From Streptomyces lincolnensis (GTDB taxonomy: Bacteria; Actinomycetota; Actinomycetes; Streptomycetales; Streptomycetaceae): a DNA stretch of 64,000 nucleotides. The position numbers were made by a program, and so were the translations under genes. Location: the NCBI RefSeq assembly GCF_001685355.1, contig NZ_CP016438.1:2232001-2296000 (forward strand), read 5' to 3'. The notes under the pieces were generated by a model, which saw only the letters and a program-made list of their open reading frames with translations, was not told where the DNA came from and searched no databases. This document shows positions 9,365 to 19,561 of the stretch, one piece after another; the first letter of the stretch is position 1; each line of letters opens with the position of its first letter.

Positions 9365-10969
9365 TCAGCCGCTCACACCGCGGCCGAGCTCCCACAGCTG
9401 AAGCGTCGAGGAGGAGTTGAGCGCGTACGCGGTCCCCGTGATGTCGTCGCGTGCGGCCACGTACTGCTTGCCCTGCCACAGCGGGAGGACGGGAACGTCG
9501 GAGGCGACGATGTCCTGAATGTTCGTCAGGCTGGCGGCGGCGGACAGCCGGTCCGACTCGCGGCGGGACTCCGGGATCAGCGTGTTGCGGATCTGGCTGT
9601 TCACGTACGGCGAACCGATGGTGTTGTCCTTGTCCAGGAACGGCGCGAGGTAGTTGTCGGCGTCCGGGAAGTCGGGGAACCAGCCCATGCCGTAGACGTC
9701 GTACTCGCCCTTCTTCTCGGCGGGACGGAAGGTCGACCAGGGGGCGCCCTCGATGCCGACGCGGAACAGGCCGGTGTCGTTGAGCTGCTTCTTGAGCACC
9801 TCGAACTCCTGCTTGGTGGCCGGGCCGTAGTGGTCGGTCGTGTAGTGCAGGGTGAGCTTCACCGGGGTGGAGATGCCGGCCTTGGTCAGCAGGGACTTGG
9901 CCTTGGTGACGCTCGGCTCGCCGTACTCGTTGAAGAACGAGTTGGAGTGGCCGGTGATGCTGGCCGGGACCATCGAGTACAGCGGCTCGGCCTGCGAGCC
10001 GTAGACCTTGGCGACGAGTTCGCTGCGGTTGACGACCTGGGCCATCGCCTCACGGACCGCCCTGGACTTCACGGACGGCGCGTCGGTGTTGAAGCCGAGG
10101 TAGCGGATCTCCAGGCCGGGCAGTTCGACGAGGTCCACGTCACCGCCGGTCTCGTTGCCGAGCTTGGTGATCTGCTCGGGCGACATGGTGCGGGTCATGA
10201 GGTCGATGTCCCCCTTCTCCAGCGCGGCGCCCATGGCGTCCGCGTCCTCGAAGGAGCGCAGGTCGACCTCGTCGTTGTTCACCTTGAGCGTCCCCTTGTA
10301 GTCGGGGTTCTTGGTGAAGACGGCGTCGGCCAGCTCGTCGTTCTTGACGTCGGCCTTCATGGTGTACGGGCCGGAGCCGTTGACGTCGAAGCCGTCGCGC
10401 AGCTTGTTCTTCTCGTAGTCGTCGGGGTTGACGATGCCGGCGACCGGGGTCGACAGCTTGTACGGGAAGGTGGCGTCGGCGGTCTTGAGGTGGAAGATGA
10501 CCTCGCGGTCGCCCTGGGTCTCGACGGTGTCGATGGTGGACAGCAGGGCGAAGACACCGCTGTCGGCCTTCAGGGCCAGGGCGCGCTCGATGGAGAACTT
10601 CACGTCCTCGGCGGTGATGGCCTTGCCGTTCGAGAACTTCAGGCCCTCGCGCAGGGTGCAGGCGTAGCGCTCGTTGCCGGTGTCGGTGAAGCCGCACTTC
10701 TCGGCGGCCTCGGGGACCGGGTCGCCGTCGCCCTTCGGCAGGATCATCAGGGTCTGCACGGTCTGGCGCAGGATGTTCCAGGAGCCGACGTCGTAGGCGT
10801 AGGCCGGGTCGAGGGGGGCGGGGGCGTCGCTCGTGGCGCTGAACCGGTCGGTCGTGCCGACGACGATCGCACCGTCGCTGCCGCTCCCGCCGTCGGACCC
10901 ACCGCAGGCTGCGAGCACCGGTGCGAGCAGACCGATCACGGCCGGCAGCACCAAAGACTTGCGGTTCAT
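9365..10969 (-). CDS. Family-5 ABC solute-binding lipoprotein, tandem paralogue
   Basis: The protein has 534 residues with the lipoprotein signal VLPAVIGLLAPVLAACGGS and a Gly/Ser-rich linker. It aligns along its whole length with the next gene downstream: TLREGLKFSNGKAITAEDVKF near residue 105, and VLPLWQGKQYVAARDD near the end. It probably binds oligopeptides or a similar ligand at the cell surface and hands it to a transporter encoded elsewhere. The ATG follows CTGGAG. This gene is first in the transcript and has a 456-bp non-coding region upstream, so regulation of the pair probably lies there. Confidence 0.9.
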   Translation of the reverse strand: MNRKSLVLPAVIGLLAPVLAACGGSDGGSGSDGAIVVGTTDRFSATSDAPAPLDPAYAYDVGSWNILRQTVQTLMILPKGDGDPVPEAAEKCGFTDTGNERYACTLREGLKFSNGKAITAEDVKFSIERALALKADSGVFALLSTIDTVETQGDREVIFHLKTADATFPYKLSTPVAGIVNPDDYEKNKLRDGFDVNGSGPYTMKADVKNDELADAVFTKNPDYKGTLKVNNDEVDLRSFEDADAMGAALEKGDIDLMTRTMSPEQITKLGNETGGDVDLVELPGLEIRYLGFNTDAPSVKSRAVREAMAQVVNRSELVAKVYGSQAEPLYSMVPASITGHSNSFFNEYGEPSVTKAKSLLTKAGISTPVKLTLHYTTDHYGPATKQEFEVLKKQLNDTGLFRVGIEGAPWSTFRPAEKKGEYDVYGMGWFPDFPDADNYLAPFLDKDNTIGSPYVNSQIRNTLIPESRRESDRLSAAASLTNIQDIVASDVPVLPLWQGKQYVAARDDITGTAYALNSSSTLQLWELGRGVSG

Positions 10970-11425
10970 GCTCGACGTTCTCCAGAGCTAGAGTCCGTGT
11001 ACCCGGCATGCATGGGTGGAGATGCCGGTCACGGGGTAAGGGCGATGTTCTCAGCAGGAGGTTAGTCCGCACCTGCACGAGGGTTCGCAACGGCCGGAGT
11101 TGAGGGCCCATCACGCAGCGGAATCAGGCGTGGACGGACCGAACACCCGAGGGCGGAAGGATTGGTGCAGGCTTTCACCAACCGGGACACAAGGGTCTGT
11201 CCGAATGTCCCGAACGGGGGTCTCCAGCACACCTGTCCGACCCTGTCGATCCCGCGGGGCGTGGGGAACCTCACATACTCAACGGTGTGGAGTCACACCG
11301 GAATTCGGCCATCCTGTGCGGTTGGAATTACCCACGGACACACCCTTCGGAATTCCCCGCTATCGGCTCCGTACGCTGAGTGAACGCCCGGTGCATTTCC
11401 GTCGGCAAGGGGCTGCTCCTCGCCG
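10970..11425. other. 456-bp gap: promoter region of the solute-binding pair, no gene seen
   Basis: No frame here shows Streptomyces codon bias, so I call no gene. It holds a near-palindrome ACCCGGCATGCATGGGT around 11000, close to the start of the upstream lipoprotein gene, and a small hairpin CGGTGTG-GAGT-CACACCG at 11283-11300. The right end must carry the 3' end of the HAD phosphatase transcript. The region is less GC-rich than its surroundings. Confidence 0.5.
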
Positions 11426-12121
11426 TCAGAGCGTCATCAGACCGCGCAGAAAAGTCAGGTCCACCTCTTCGAGCGAGGTCACGACCGTCCGCCGCGGGGC
11501 CGGGGCGATGGGCGCGACGGAGGGCACCGCCACCACCTGGCAGCCCGCCGCCTCGGCCGCGGCGACCCCGGTCGCGGTGTCCTCGACGACCGCGCAGCGG
11601 GCCGGATCGGCGCCGAGTCCGGCGGCGGCGACCAGGTAGGGGTCGGGGTGCGGCTTGGTGCGCGGCACCTCGTCGCCGGCCACGGTCAACGCGAAGTACT
11701 GCGGGCCGAGCGAGGCGAGGACCCGGTCGATGATCCGCCGGTGCGAGGCGGAGACCAGCGCCGTGGGGATGTCGTGCGCGGCGAGTTCGGCCAGCAGCCG
11801 GGTGGCCCCGGGCATCAGCGGCAGCGCGCGGTCGATGCGGGCCTCGAAGCCCTGGTTGAGGAGCACCGTGAGTTCGGGAAGGGCGATGTCGGCGCCGGTG
11901 GCCTCGATGAGGAATCCGGCGCTGCGGGTCATCGGTCCGCCGACCACGACATGGCGCCAGGAGTCGTCGAGCGTGTGTCCGAGACCGGCGAAGACCTCGA
12001 CCTCCACGTCCCACCAGAAACCCTCGGTGTCCACCAGGGTTCCGTCCATGTCGAGGAGCACGGCCTGGAGCGCGGAGCCTTCGGCCGTACGGGTTGCGGG
12101 TGCGGGAACCGTGCTGGTCAT
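11426..12121 (-). CDS. HAD-superfamily hydrolase (phosphoglucomutase/phosphatase-like)
   Basis: This 231-residue protein belongs to the haloacid dehalogenase superfamily, subfamily IA. The nucleophile motif is VLLDMDGTLVDTE near residue 22, the Thr/Ser motif is ALVSAS, and the Lys/acidic motifs are KPHPDPYL and CAVVEDTATGV. Such enzymes remove phosphate from small sugars or nucleotides, or isomerise sugar phosphates; the substrate cannot be told here. The ATG was chosen because AGGAGG lies 7 bases upstream; the frame stays open a further 20 codons without a better start. It lies downstream of metH, across a hairpin. Confidence 0.88.
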   Translation of the reverse strand: MTSTVPAPATRTAEGSALQAVLLDMDGTLVDTEGFWWDVEVEVFAGLGHTLDDSWRHVVVGGPMTRSAGFLIEATGADIALPELTVLLNQGFEARIDRALPLMPGATRLLAELAAHDIPTALVSASHRRIIDRVLASLGPQYFALTVAGDEVPRTKPHPDPYLVAAAGLGADPARCAVVEDTATGVAAAEAAGCQVVAVPSVAPIAPAPRRTVVTSLEEVDLTFLRGLMTL

Positions 12122-12144
12122 CCACGTACCTCCTGGAGGGACGA

Positions 12145-12190
12145 GCAGGCCGGTCGCCTCCCCTTTCACACAGAGAGGCAACCGGCCTGC
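12145..12190 (-). terminator. Hairpin between metH and the HAD gene
   Basis: Arms 12145-12159 and 12176-12190 (GCAGGCCGGTCGCCT / AGGCAACCGGCCTGC) pair at 14 of 15 positions. The hairpin probably ends the metH transcript or reduces readthrough into the phosphatase gene. Confidence 0.7.
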
Positions 12191-12220
12191 AGTGGACCGA
12201 CCAGTGTACGACTGATCCGA

Positions 12221-15200
12221 TCAGCGTGCGTTGAAGTACTTCGCCTCGGGGTGATGGATCACGATGGCGTCGGTGGACTGCTCCGGGTGCAGCTGGAACT
12301 CCTCCGACAGCTGGACTCCGATGCGCTCGGGCCGCAGCAGGTCGGCGATCTTGGCGCGGTCCTCCAGGTTCGGGCAGGCGCCGTAGCCGAGGGAGAAACG
12401 GGCGCCGCGGTACTTCAGGGCGAACATGTCCTCGATCTCGTTCGGGTCCTCGCCCGCGTAGCCGAGCTCCGACCGCACACGGGCGTGCCAGTACTCGGCG
12501 AGCGCCTCGGCCAACTGCACGGACAGGCCGTGCAGTTCGAGGTAGTCGCGGTAGGCGTTGGACTCGAAGAGCTTCGCGGTCTCCTCGCCGATCCGGGAGC
12601 CGACGGTGACGACCTGGAGGCCGACGACGTCCGTCTGGCCCGACTCCTCCGGGCGGAAGAAGTCGGCCAGACACAGCCGGCGGCCACGGCGCTGGCGCGG
12701 GAAGGTGAAGCGGGTGCGCTCGTTGCCCTCCTCGTCCAGGATGATCAGGTCGTCGTCCTTGGACACGCACGGGAAGTAGCCGTAGACGACGGCCGCCTCC
12801 AGCAGGTTCTCGGTCTGGAGCTTGTCCAGCAGACCGCGCAGCCGCGGCCGGCCCTCGGTCTCGACGAGTTCCTCGTACGACGGTCCCTCGCCGGTTCGGG
12901 CCTGCTTGAGGCCCCACTGGCCCTTGAACAGGGCGCCCTCGTCGAGCCAGGAGGCGTACTCCTTGAGCTGGATGCCCTTGATGACGCGGGTGTCCCAGAA
13001 CGGCGGGGTGGGCACCGGGTTGTCGACGGAGACGTCGGAGCGGACCGCGCCCTCCTCCGGCACGGACTCCTCGACCTGTACGGCGGACGCCCGCACCCGG
13101 CGCTGCTTGAGCTCCGGCAGCTTGGCCCCGGGCACGCCCCGCTTGACGCCGATGAGGGCGTCCATCAGACGCAGGCCCTCGAAGGCGTCGCGGGCGTAGC
13201 GGACCTCGCCCTCGTAGATCTCGTGCAGGTCCTGTTCGACGTAGGCCCTGGTCAGGGCGGCGCCGCCGAGGATGACCGGGAAGTCGGCGGCCAGGCCGCG
13301 CTGGTTGAGCTCCTCCAGGTTCTCCTTCATGATCACCGTGGACTTGACCAGGAGCCCGGACATGCCGATGACGTCGGCGCGGTGCTCGGCGGCGGCGTCC
13401 AGGATCGCGGAGACCGGCTGCTTGATGCCGAGGTTGACGACGTTGTAGCCGTTGTTGGACAGGATGATGTCGACGAGGTTCTTGCCGATGTCGTGGACGT
13501 CGCCGCGGACCGTGGCGAGCACGATGGTGCCCTTGCCCGCCTCGTCGCCCTCGACCTTCTCCATGTGCGGTTCGAGGTAGGCGACCGCGGTCTTCATGAC
13601 CTCGGCGGACTGCAGCACGAACGGCAGCTGCATCTGACCGGAGCCGAACAACTCGCCGACGACCTTCATGCCGTCCAGGAGGGTCGCGTTGACGATGTCC
13701 AGGGCGGGGCGCTCCTGGAGCGCCGCGTCGAGGTCGGCCTCCAGTCCGTTCTTCTCGCCGTCGATGATGCGGCGCTTGAGGCGCTCGTCCAGCGGGAGGG
13801 CCGCGAGCTCCTCGGCCCGGCCGGCCTTGAGGGACTTGGCGGTGGCGCCCTCGAAGAGCTGCATGAGCTTCTGGAGCGGGTCGTAGCCCTCGGCGCGGCG
13901 GTCGTGGATGAGGTCGAGGGCCGTCTGGACCTCTTCCTCGGTGAAGCGGGCGATCGGCAGGATCTTGGACGCGTGCACGATCGCCGAGTCCAGGCCCGCC
14001 TTGACGCACTCGTCCAAGAACACCGAGTTGAGCAGGATGCGGGCGGCCGGGTTGAGGCCGAAGGAGATGTTGGACAGACCGAGGGTGGTCTGGACGTCCG
14101 GGTGGCGGCGCTTGAGTTCGCGGATCGCCTCGATGGTGGCGATGCCGTCCTTGCGGGACTCCTCCTGACCGGTGCAGATGGTGAAGGTCAGGGTGTCGAT
14201 GAGGATGTCGGACTCGTGGATGCCCCAGTTGCCGGTGAGGTCGTCGATCAGCCGCTCGGCGATGGCGACCTTGTTCTCGACGGTGCGGGCCTGGCCCTCC
14301 TCGTCGATGGTCAGCGCGATCAGCGCGGCGCCGTGCTCCTGCGCGAGCTTGGTGACCTTCGCGAAGCGGGACTCGGGGCCGTCGCCGTCCTCGTAGTTGA
14401 CCGAGTTGATGACCGCGCGGCCGCCGAGCTTCTCCAGACCGGCGCGGATGACGGGAACCTCGGTGGAGTCCAGGACGATCGGCAGGGTGGAGGCGGTGGC
14501 GAAGCGGCCGGCCAGCTCCTCCATGTCGGCGACGCCGTCGCGGCCCACGTAGTCCACGCACAGGTCGAGCATGTGCGCGCCCTCGCGGATCTGCTCGCGC
14601 GCCATCTCCACGCAGTCGTCCCAGCGGGCCTCCAGCATGGCCTCGCGGAACTTCTTCGAGCCGTTGGCGTTGGTGCGCTCGCCGATGGCCAGGTACGAGG
14701 TGTCCTGGCGGAACGGGACCGTCTGGTAGAGCGAGGCGGCACCGGGCTCGGGGCGCGGGTCGCGGGCGGTGGGGGTGAGGTCCCGGACGCGCTCGACGAC
14801 CTGGCGCAGGTGCTCGGGGGTGGTGCCGCAGCAGCCGCCGATGAGGGAGAGGCCGTACTCGTGGACGAACGTCTCCTGGGCGTCGGCGAGTTCCGGGGCC
14901 GACAGCGGGTAGTGGGCGCCGTCCTTGCCCAGGACGGGCAGACCGGCGTTCGGCATGCACGACAGCGGGATGCGGGAGTGGCGGGCCAGATAGCGCAGGT
15001 GCTCGCTCATCTCGGCCGGGCCGGTGGCGCAGTTCAGGCCGATCAGGTCGATGCCGAGCGGCTCCAGTGCGGTGAGCGCGGCGCCGATCTCCGAGCCGAG
15101 CAGCATCGTGCCGGTCGTCTCCACCGTCACGGACACGATCAGCGGGACCTCGTACCCGGCCGTCTCCATGGCCCGGCGCGCGGCCAGCACGGACGCCTTG

Positions 15201-15742
15201 GTCTGCAACAGGTCCTGGGTGGTCTCCACCAGCAGGGCGTCGGCGCCGCCGGCGAGCAGCCCCTCGGCGTTCTGCTGGTAGGCGTCGCGGATGGCGCCGA
15301 AGGTGGTGTGGCCGAGCGTGGGCAGCTTGGTGCCGGGGCCCATCGAGCCCAGCACCCAGCGCTGCCGGCCGTCACGGGCGGCGAACTCGTCGGCCGTGTC
15401 CCGGGCGATGCGGGCGCCGGCCTCGGACAGCTCGGTGACGCGCTCGGGGATGTCGTACTCGCCCAGCGCGGTGAGGTTGGCGCCGAAGGTGTTGGTCTCC
15501 ACGCAGTCGACGCCTGCGGCGAAGTACTCGGAGTGCACGGAGCGCACGATGTCGGGGCGGGTGACGTTCAGGACCTCGTTGCAGCCCTCGAGCTGCTGGA
15601 AGTCGTCGAGCGTGGGCTCCTGGGCCTGGAGCATGGTGCCCATCGCCCCGTCGGCGACCACCACGCGGGTGGCGAGTGCCTCACGGAGGGCGGACGCACG
15701 GGTCCGGCTGTCGGCGGAAGGGGTCGGTGGCAACGAGGCCAT
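12221..15742 (-). CDS. metH: Cobalamin-dependent methionine synthase MetH
   Basis: This 1173-residue enzyme transfers a methyl group from methyltetrahydrofolate through cobalamin to homocysteine. Domains in order: homocysteine-binding barrel with zinc cysteines in GGCCGTTPEHLR (near 302); folate-binding barrel with GERTNANGSKKF (near 355); B12 cap; B12-binding domain with the His ligand in DVHDIGKN (near 747); and a SAM-dependent reactivation domain ending at the C-terminus. All modules are present and the length is typical. The gene is divergent from gylR. I saw no cobalamin or SAM riboswitch in the leader. It may cooperate with the methionine-salvage genes 6 kb away. Confidence 0.98.
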   Translation of the reverse strand: MASLPPTPSADSRTRASALREALATRVVVADGAMGTMLQAQEPTLDDFQQLEGCNEVLNVTRPDIVRSVHSEYFAAGVDCVETNTFGANLTALGEYDIPERVTELSEAGARIARDTADEFAARDGRQRWVLGSMGPGTKLPTLGHTTFGAIRDAYQQNAEGLLAGGADALLVETTQDLLQTKASVLAARRAMETAGYEVPLIVSVTVETTGTMLLGSEIGAALTALEPLGIDLIGLNCATGPAEMSEHLRYLARHSRIPLSCMPNAGLPVLGKDGAHYPLSAPELADAQETFVHEYGLSLIGGCCGTTPEHLRQVVERVRDLTPTARDPRPEPGAASLYQTVPFRQDTSYLAIGERTNANGSKKFREAMLEARWDDCVEMAREQIREGAHMLDLCVDYVGRDGVADMEELAGRFATASTLPIVLDSTEVPVIRAGLEKLGGRAVINSVNYEDGDGPESRFAKVTKLAQEHGAALIALTIDEEGQARTVENKVAIAERLIDDLTGNWGIHESDILIDTLTFTICTGQEESRKDGIATIEAIRELKRRHPDVQTTLGLSNISFGLNPAARILLNSVFLDECVKAGLDSAIVHASKILPIARFTEEEVQTALDLIHDRRAEGYDPLQKLMQLFEGATAKSLKAGRAEELAALPLDERLKRRIIDGEKNGLEADLDAALQERPALDIVNATLLDGMKVVGELFGSGQMQLPFVLQSAEVMKTAVAYLEPHMEKVEGDEAGKGTIVLATVRGDVHDIGKNLVDIILSNNGYNVVNLGIKQPVSAILDAAAEHRADVIGMSGLLVKSTVIMKENLEELNQRGLAADFPVILGGAALTRAYVEQDLHEIYEGEVRYARDAFEGLRLMDALIGVKRGVPGAKLPELKQRRVRASAVQVEESVPEEGAVRSDVSVDNPVPTPPFWDTRVIKGIQLKEYASWLDEGALFKGQWGLKQARTGEGPSYEELVETEGRPRLRGLLDKLQTENLLEAAVVYGYFPCVSKDDDLIILDEEGNERTRFTFPRQRRGRRLCLADFFRPEESGQTDVVGLQVVTVGSRIGEETAKLFESNAYRDYLELHGLSVQLAEALAEYWHARVRSELGYAGEDPNEIEDMFALKYRGARFSLGYGACPNLEDRAKIADLLRPERIGVQLSEEFQLHPEQSTDAIVIHHPEAKYFNAR

Positions 15743-15955
15743 GAAAGGGCTCCCTCAGGTGCGACGGCTGTCGGCTTTCCGGTGCCCGGGCGACGTCCCG
15801 CGGTGGGCACACGCCGCCAGGGTAGCCGGGTCCCGGCCCGGATGGTCAGGCGGTCCACGGGACGGACCAGGATGGCGCGCGCGTCACCATCGGCGTACGA
15901 GTGACGCAACAGTTGGGGACCGACCATTGGCAGGAGGTCGGCATGGACCGGTAGT

Positions 15956-15972
15956 GTTCGACATTGCCGAAC
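15956..15972. promoter_or_regulatory. Predicted GylR operator upstream of gylR
   Basis: The 17-bp near-perfect palindrome GTTCGACATTGCCGAAC has one mismatch from GTTCGACA-T-TGTCGAAC. It lies 64 bases before the gylR ATG, and a sister site stands before glpF. IclR-type regulators bind such palindromes. That GylR binds here is an inference. Confidence 0.65.
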
Positions 15973-16035
15973 GATGGCAGCGGCGGCGGTGACGCCAAGG
16001 GCACGGTCGTCGAAGGGGACGGAGGCAGGACGGCG

Positions 16036-16809
16036 ATGGCACGGAACATCCAGTCGCTCGAACGGGCGGCCGCGATGCTGCGGCTCCTCGCGGGCGGCGA
16101 ACGGAGACTCGGCCTGTCGGACATCGCCTCGTCGCTGGGCCTGGCCAAGGGCACTGCGCACGGCATCCTGCGCACCCTCCAGCAGGAGGGCTTCGTGGAG
16201 CAGGACGACGCCTCCGGGCGCTATCAGCTCGGCGCCGAACTGCTGCGCCTGGGCACCACCTACCTGGATGTGCACGAACTGCGGGCGCGCGCCCTGGTGT
16301 GGACCGACGACCTGGCCCGTTCCAGCGGCGAGAGCGTCCATCTGGGCGTTCTGCACCAGCAGGGCGTGCTGATCGTGCACCACGTCTTCCGGCCCGACGA
16401 CAGCCGGCAGGTCCTGGAGATCGGGGCCATGCAGCCGCTGCACTCCACGGCGCTGGGCAAGGTGCTGTCGGCCTACGACCCGGTCGCGCACAGCGAGGCG
16501 GTGGAGAGCGACCGCAAGCCGTACACCGACCGCACGATCTGCGACCTGGACAGCTTCGAGCAGCTCCTGGACGTCACGCGCGCGCGGGGGTACGCGGCCG
16601 ACGTCGAGGAGACCTGGGAGGGCGTCGCGTCCGTCGCCGCGCCGATCCACGACCGGCGGCGCATGCCGGTGGGCGCGGTCGGCATCACCGGAGCGGTGGA
16701 GCGGCTGTGCCGGGACGACGACAAGGGCGCGCTGCGGCCCGAGCTGATCGCGGCGGTGCGGGACTGCGCCCGCGCGGTCTCGCGGGATCTGGGCGCCGGG
16801 CGGTTCTGA
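16036..16809 (+). CDS. gylR: Glycerol operon regulator GylR (IclR family)
   Basis: This 257-residue regulator has an N-terminal winged helix-turn-helix (LGLSDIASSLGLAKGTAHGI, about residues 29-50) and a C-terminal IclR effector domain (about 85-250). It represses glycerol use until glycerol or glycerol-3-phosphate is present, as known for S. coelicolor gylR. The start MARNIQSLERAA matches that protein and has GGAGG upstream; an in-frame ATG 72 bases earlier would overlap the operator and lacks support. It stands directly upstream of glpF-glpK-glpD. A palindrome in its own promoter suggests autoregulation. Confidence 0.95.
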   Translation: MARNIQSLERAAAMLRLLAGGERRLGLSDIASSLGLAKGTAHGILRTLQQEGFVEQDDASGRYQLGAELLRLGTTYLDVHELRARALVWTDDLARSSGESVHLGVLHQQGVLIVHHVFRPDDSRQVLEIGAMQPLHSTALGKVLSAYDPVAHSEAVESDRKPYTDRTICDLDSFEQLLDVTRARGYAADVEETWEGVASVAAPIHDRRRMPVGAVGITGAVERLCRDDDKGALRPELIAAVRDCARAVSRDLGAGRF

Positions 16810-16961
16810 GGCCCGTACCACCAGGCAGGACGCGAGAAGAGCCGGGACGCCGCGGGCGTTCCGGCCCTCGTTGTGCGCCGGACATGCCGAAGCCGGCCGG
16901 TCGGCGGAAGATCGACAACACGGGGCAATCAGTAACGATCGTGTTTTCGACAACAGAACTC

Positions 16962-17018
16962 TTGACGTGCCTGTAACGCCGGAGCAAGACTCCCGTCCAT
17001 CGGTCGACATTGTCGAAC
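16962..17018 (+). promoter_or_regulatory. glpF promoter region with predicted GylR operator
   Basis: The palindrome GGTCGACATTGTCGAAC at 17002-17018 has one mismatch from the consensus shared with the gylR-upstream site. A possible promoter precedes it (TTGACG at 16962, AAGACT at 16986, 18-bp spacer), which would place the operator at about +4 to +20. Operator confidence is higher than promoter confidence. Confidence 0.6.
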
Positions 17019-17100
17019 ACCGACCGGCAATAGGCGTTACAGTGGTACGACGCCAAGGGCCGGCAGCTCTCCCCCTGGACGAAGGACAAAGGAGTCGCGG

Positions 17101-17901
17101 GTGTCCAGCTCCGACATCTTCATCGGCGAGACCATCGGTACCGCCATACTCATCCTGCTCGGCGGCGGCGTGTGCGCGGCCGTCACGCTGAAGGCCTCCA
17201 AGGCACGCAACGCCGGCTGGCTCGCCATCACCTTCGGGTGGGGTTTCGCCGTTCTGACGGCCGTCTACACCTCCGCGCCGCTCTCCGGCGCCCACCTCAA
17301 CCCGGCCGTGACGCTCGCGCTCGCGCTCAAGAAGGACGGGATCCCCTGGGGCGACGTCCCGATCTACTGGGGTGGGCAACTGCTCGGCGCCATGATCGGT
17401 GCCGCCCTGGTCTGGGTCGCCTACTACGGCCAGTTCCACGCGCACCTCACTGACAAGGAGATCGTCGGTGCCCCGGGCGCGCAGGCCACCAAGGCCAAGG
17501 CCGTCGAGGCGCAGGAGAAGGGCGCGGGACCCGTCCTGGGCATCTTCTCCACCGGTCCCGAGGTCCGGGTCGCCTGGCAGAACGTCGCCACCGAGGTCAT
17601 CGGCACCATCGTGCTGGTGCTCGCCGTCCTCACGCAGGGCCTGAACGGCGACGGCAAGGGCCTGGGCACCCTGGGTGCCCTGATCACCGCCCTCGTGGTC
17701 GTCTCGATCGGTCTGTCCCTGGGCGGTCCGACGGGCTACGCGATCAACCCGGCCCGTGACCTCGGTCCGCGTATCGTGCACGCCCTCCTGCCCCTGCCCA
17801 ACAAGGGCGGCTCCGACTGGGGCTACGCCTGGGTCCCGGTGGTCGGTCCGCTGCTCGGCGGCGCCATCGCTGCGGGCATCTACAACGTCGCCTTCGCCTA
17901 G
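17101..17901 (+). CDS. glpF: Glycerol uptake facilitator GlpF
   Basis: This 266-residue aquaglyceroporin has six transmembrane segments and two pore NPA motifs, HLNPAVT (near residue 65) and YAINPARD (near residue 217). The following Arg of the second motif forms the selectivity filter. An Ala/Lys-rich extramembrane insert around residues 120-140 is longer than in E. coli GlpF. It admits glycerol by facilitated diffusion for trapping by GlpK. The GTG start follows AAGGAGTCGCGG. It is the first gene of the glpFKD operon, and glpK begins 66 bases downstream. Confidence 0.96.
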   Translation: MSSSDIFIGETIGTAILILLGGGVCAAVTLKASKARNAGWLAITFGWGFAVLTAVYTSAPLSGAHLNPAVTLALALKKDGIPWGDVPIYWGGQLLGAMIGAALVWVAYYGQFHAHLTDKEIVGAPGAQATKAKAVEAQEKGAGPVLGIFSTGPEVRVAWQNVATEVIGTIVLVLAVLTQGLNGDGKGLGTLGALITALVVVSIGLSLGGPTGYAINPARDLGPRIVHALLPLPNKGGSDWGYAWVPVVGPLLGGAIAAGIYNVAFA

Positions 17902-17967
17902 AGCGACCGAAACAGTCGTAGAACAGTCGTGGACAGACCCTCACTCACGGAACCCCAGGAGCACACA

Positions 17968-19506
<1,539 letters not shown>

Positions 19507-19561
19507 CGAGAGAGCGCCTCAACGCTCATCTCGCGGCTCTGACGAGGAGTAAGAACCCGAC

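Noticed and set aside
10970..11425. Small genes in the 456-bp gap
   Set aside because: Open frames there (for example 11162-11383) lack Streptomyces third-position GC bias and ribosome sites.
11328..15904. Very long open frames (1210 and 1418 codons) overlapping metH
   Set aside because: Both are shadows of metH; metH has full-length family motifs while these have only repetitive GC-driven composition.
15743..16035. Possible cobalamin or SAM riboswitch upstream of metH
   Set aside because: I looked for B12-box and S-box like cores and did not recognise either; only short unconvincing inverted repeats are present.
15568..17781. 737-codon minus-strand frame across gylR and glpF
   Set aside because: It lies antisense to two certain genes and crosses the operator sites; no recognisable domain.
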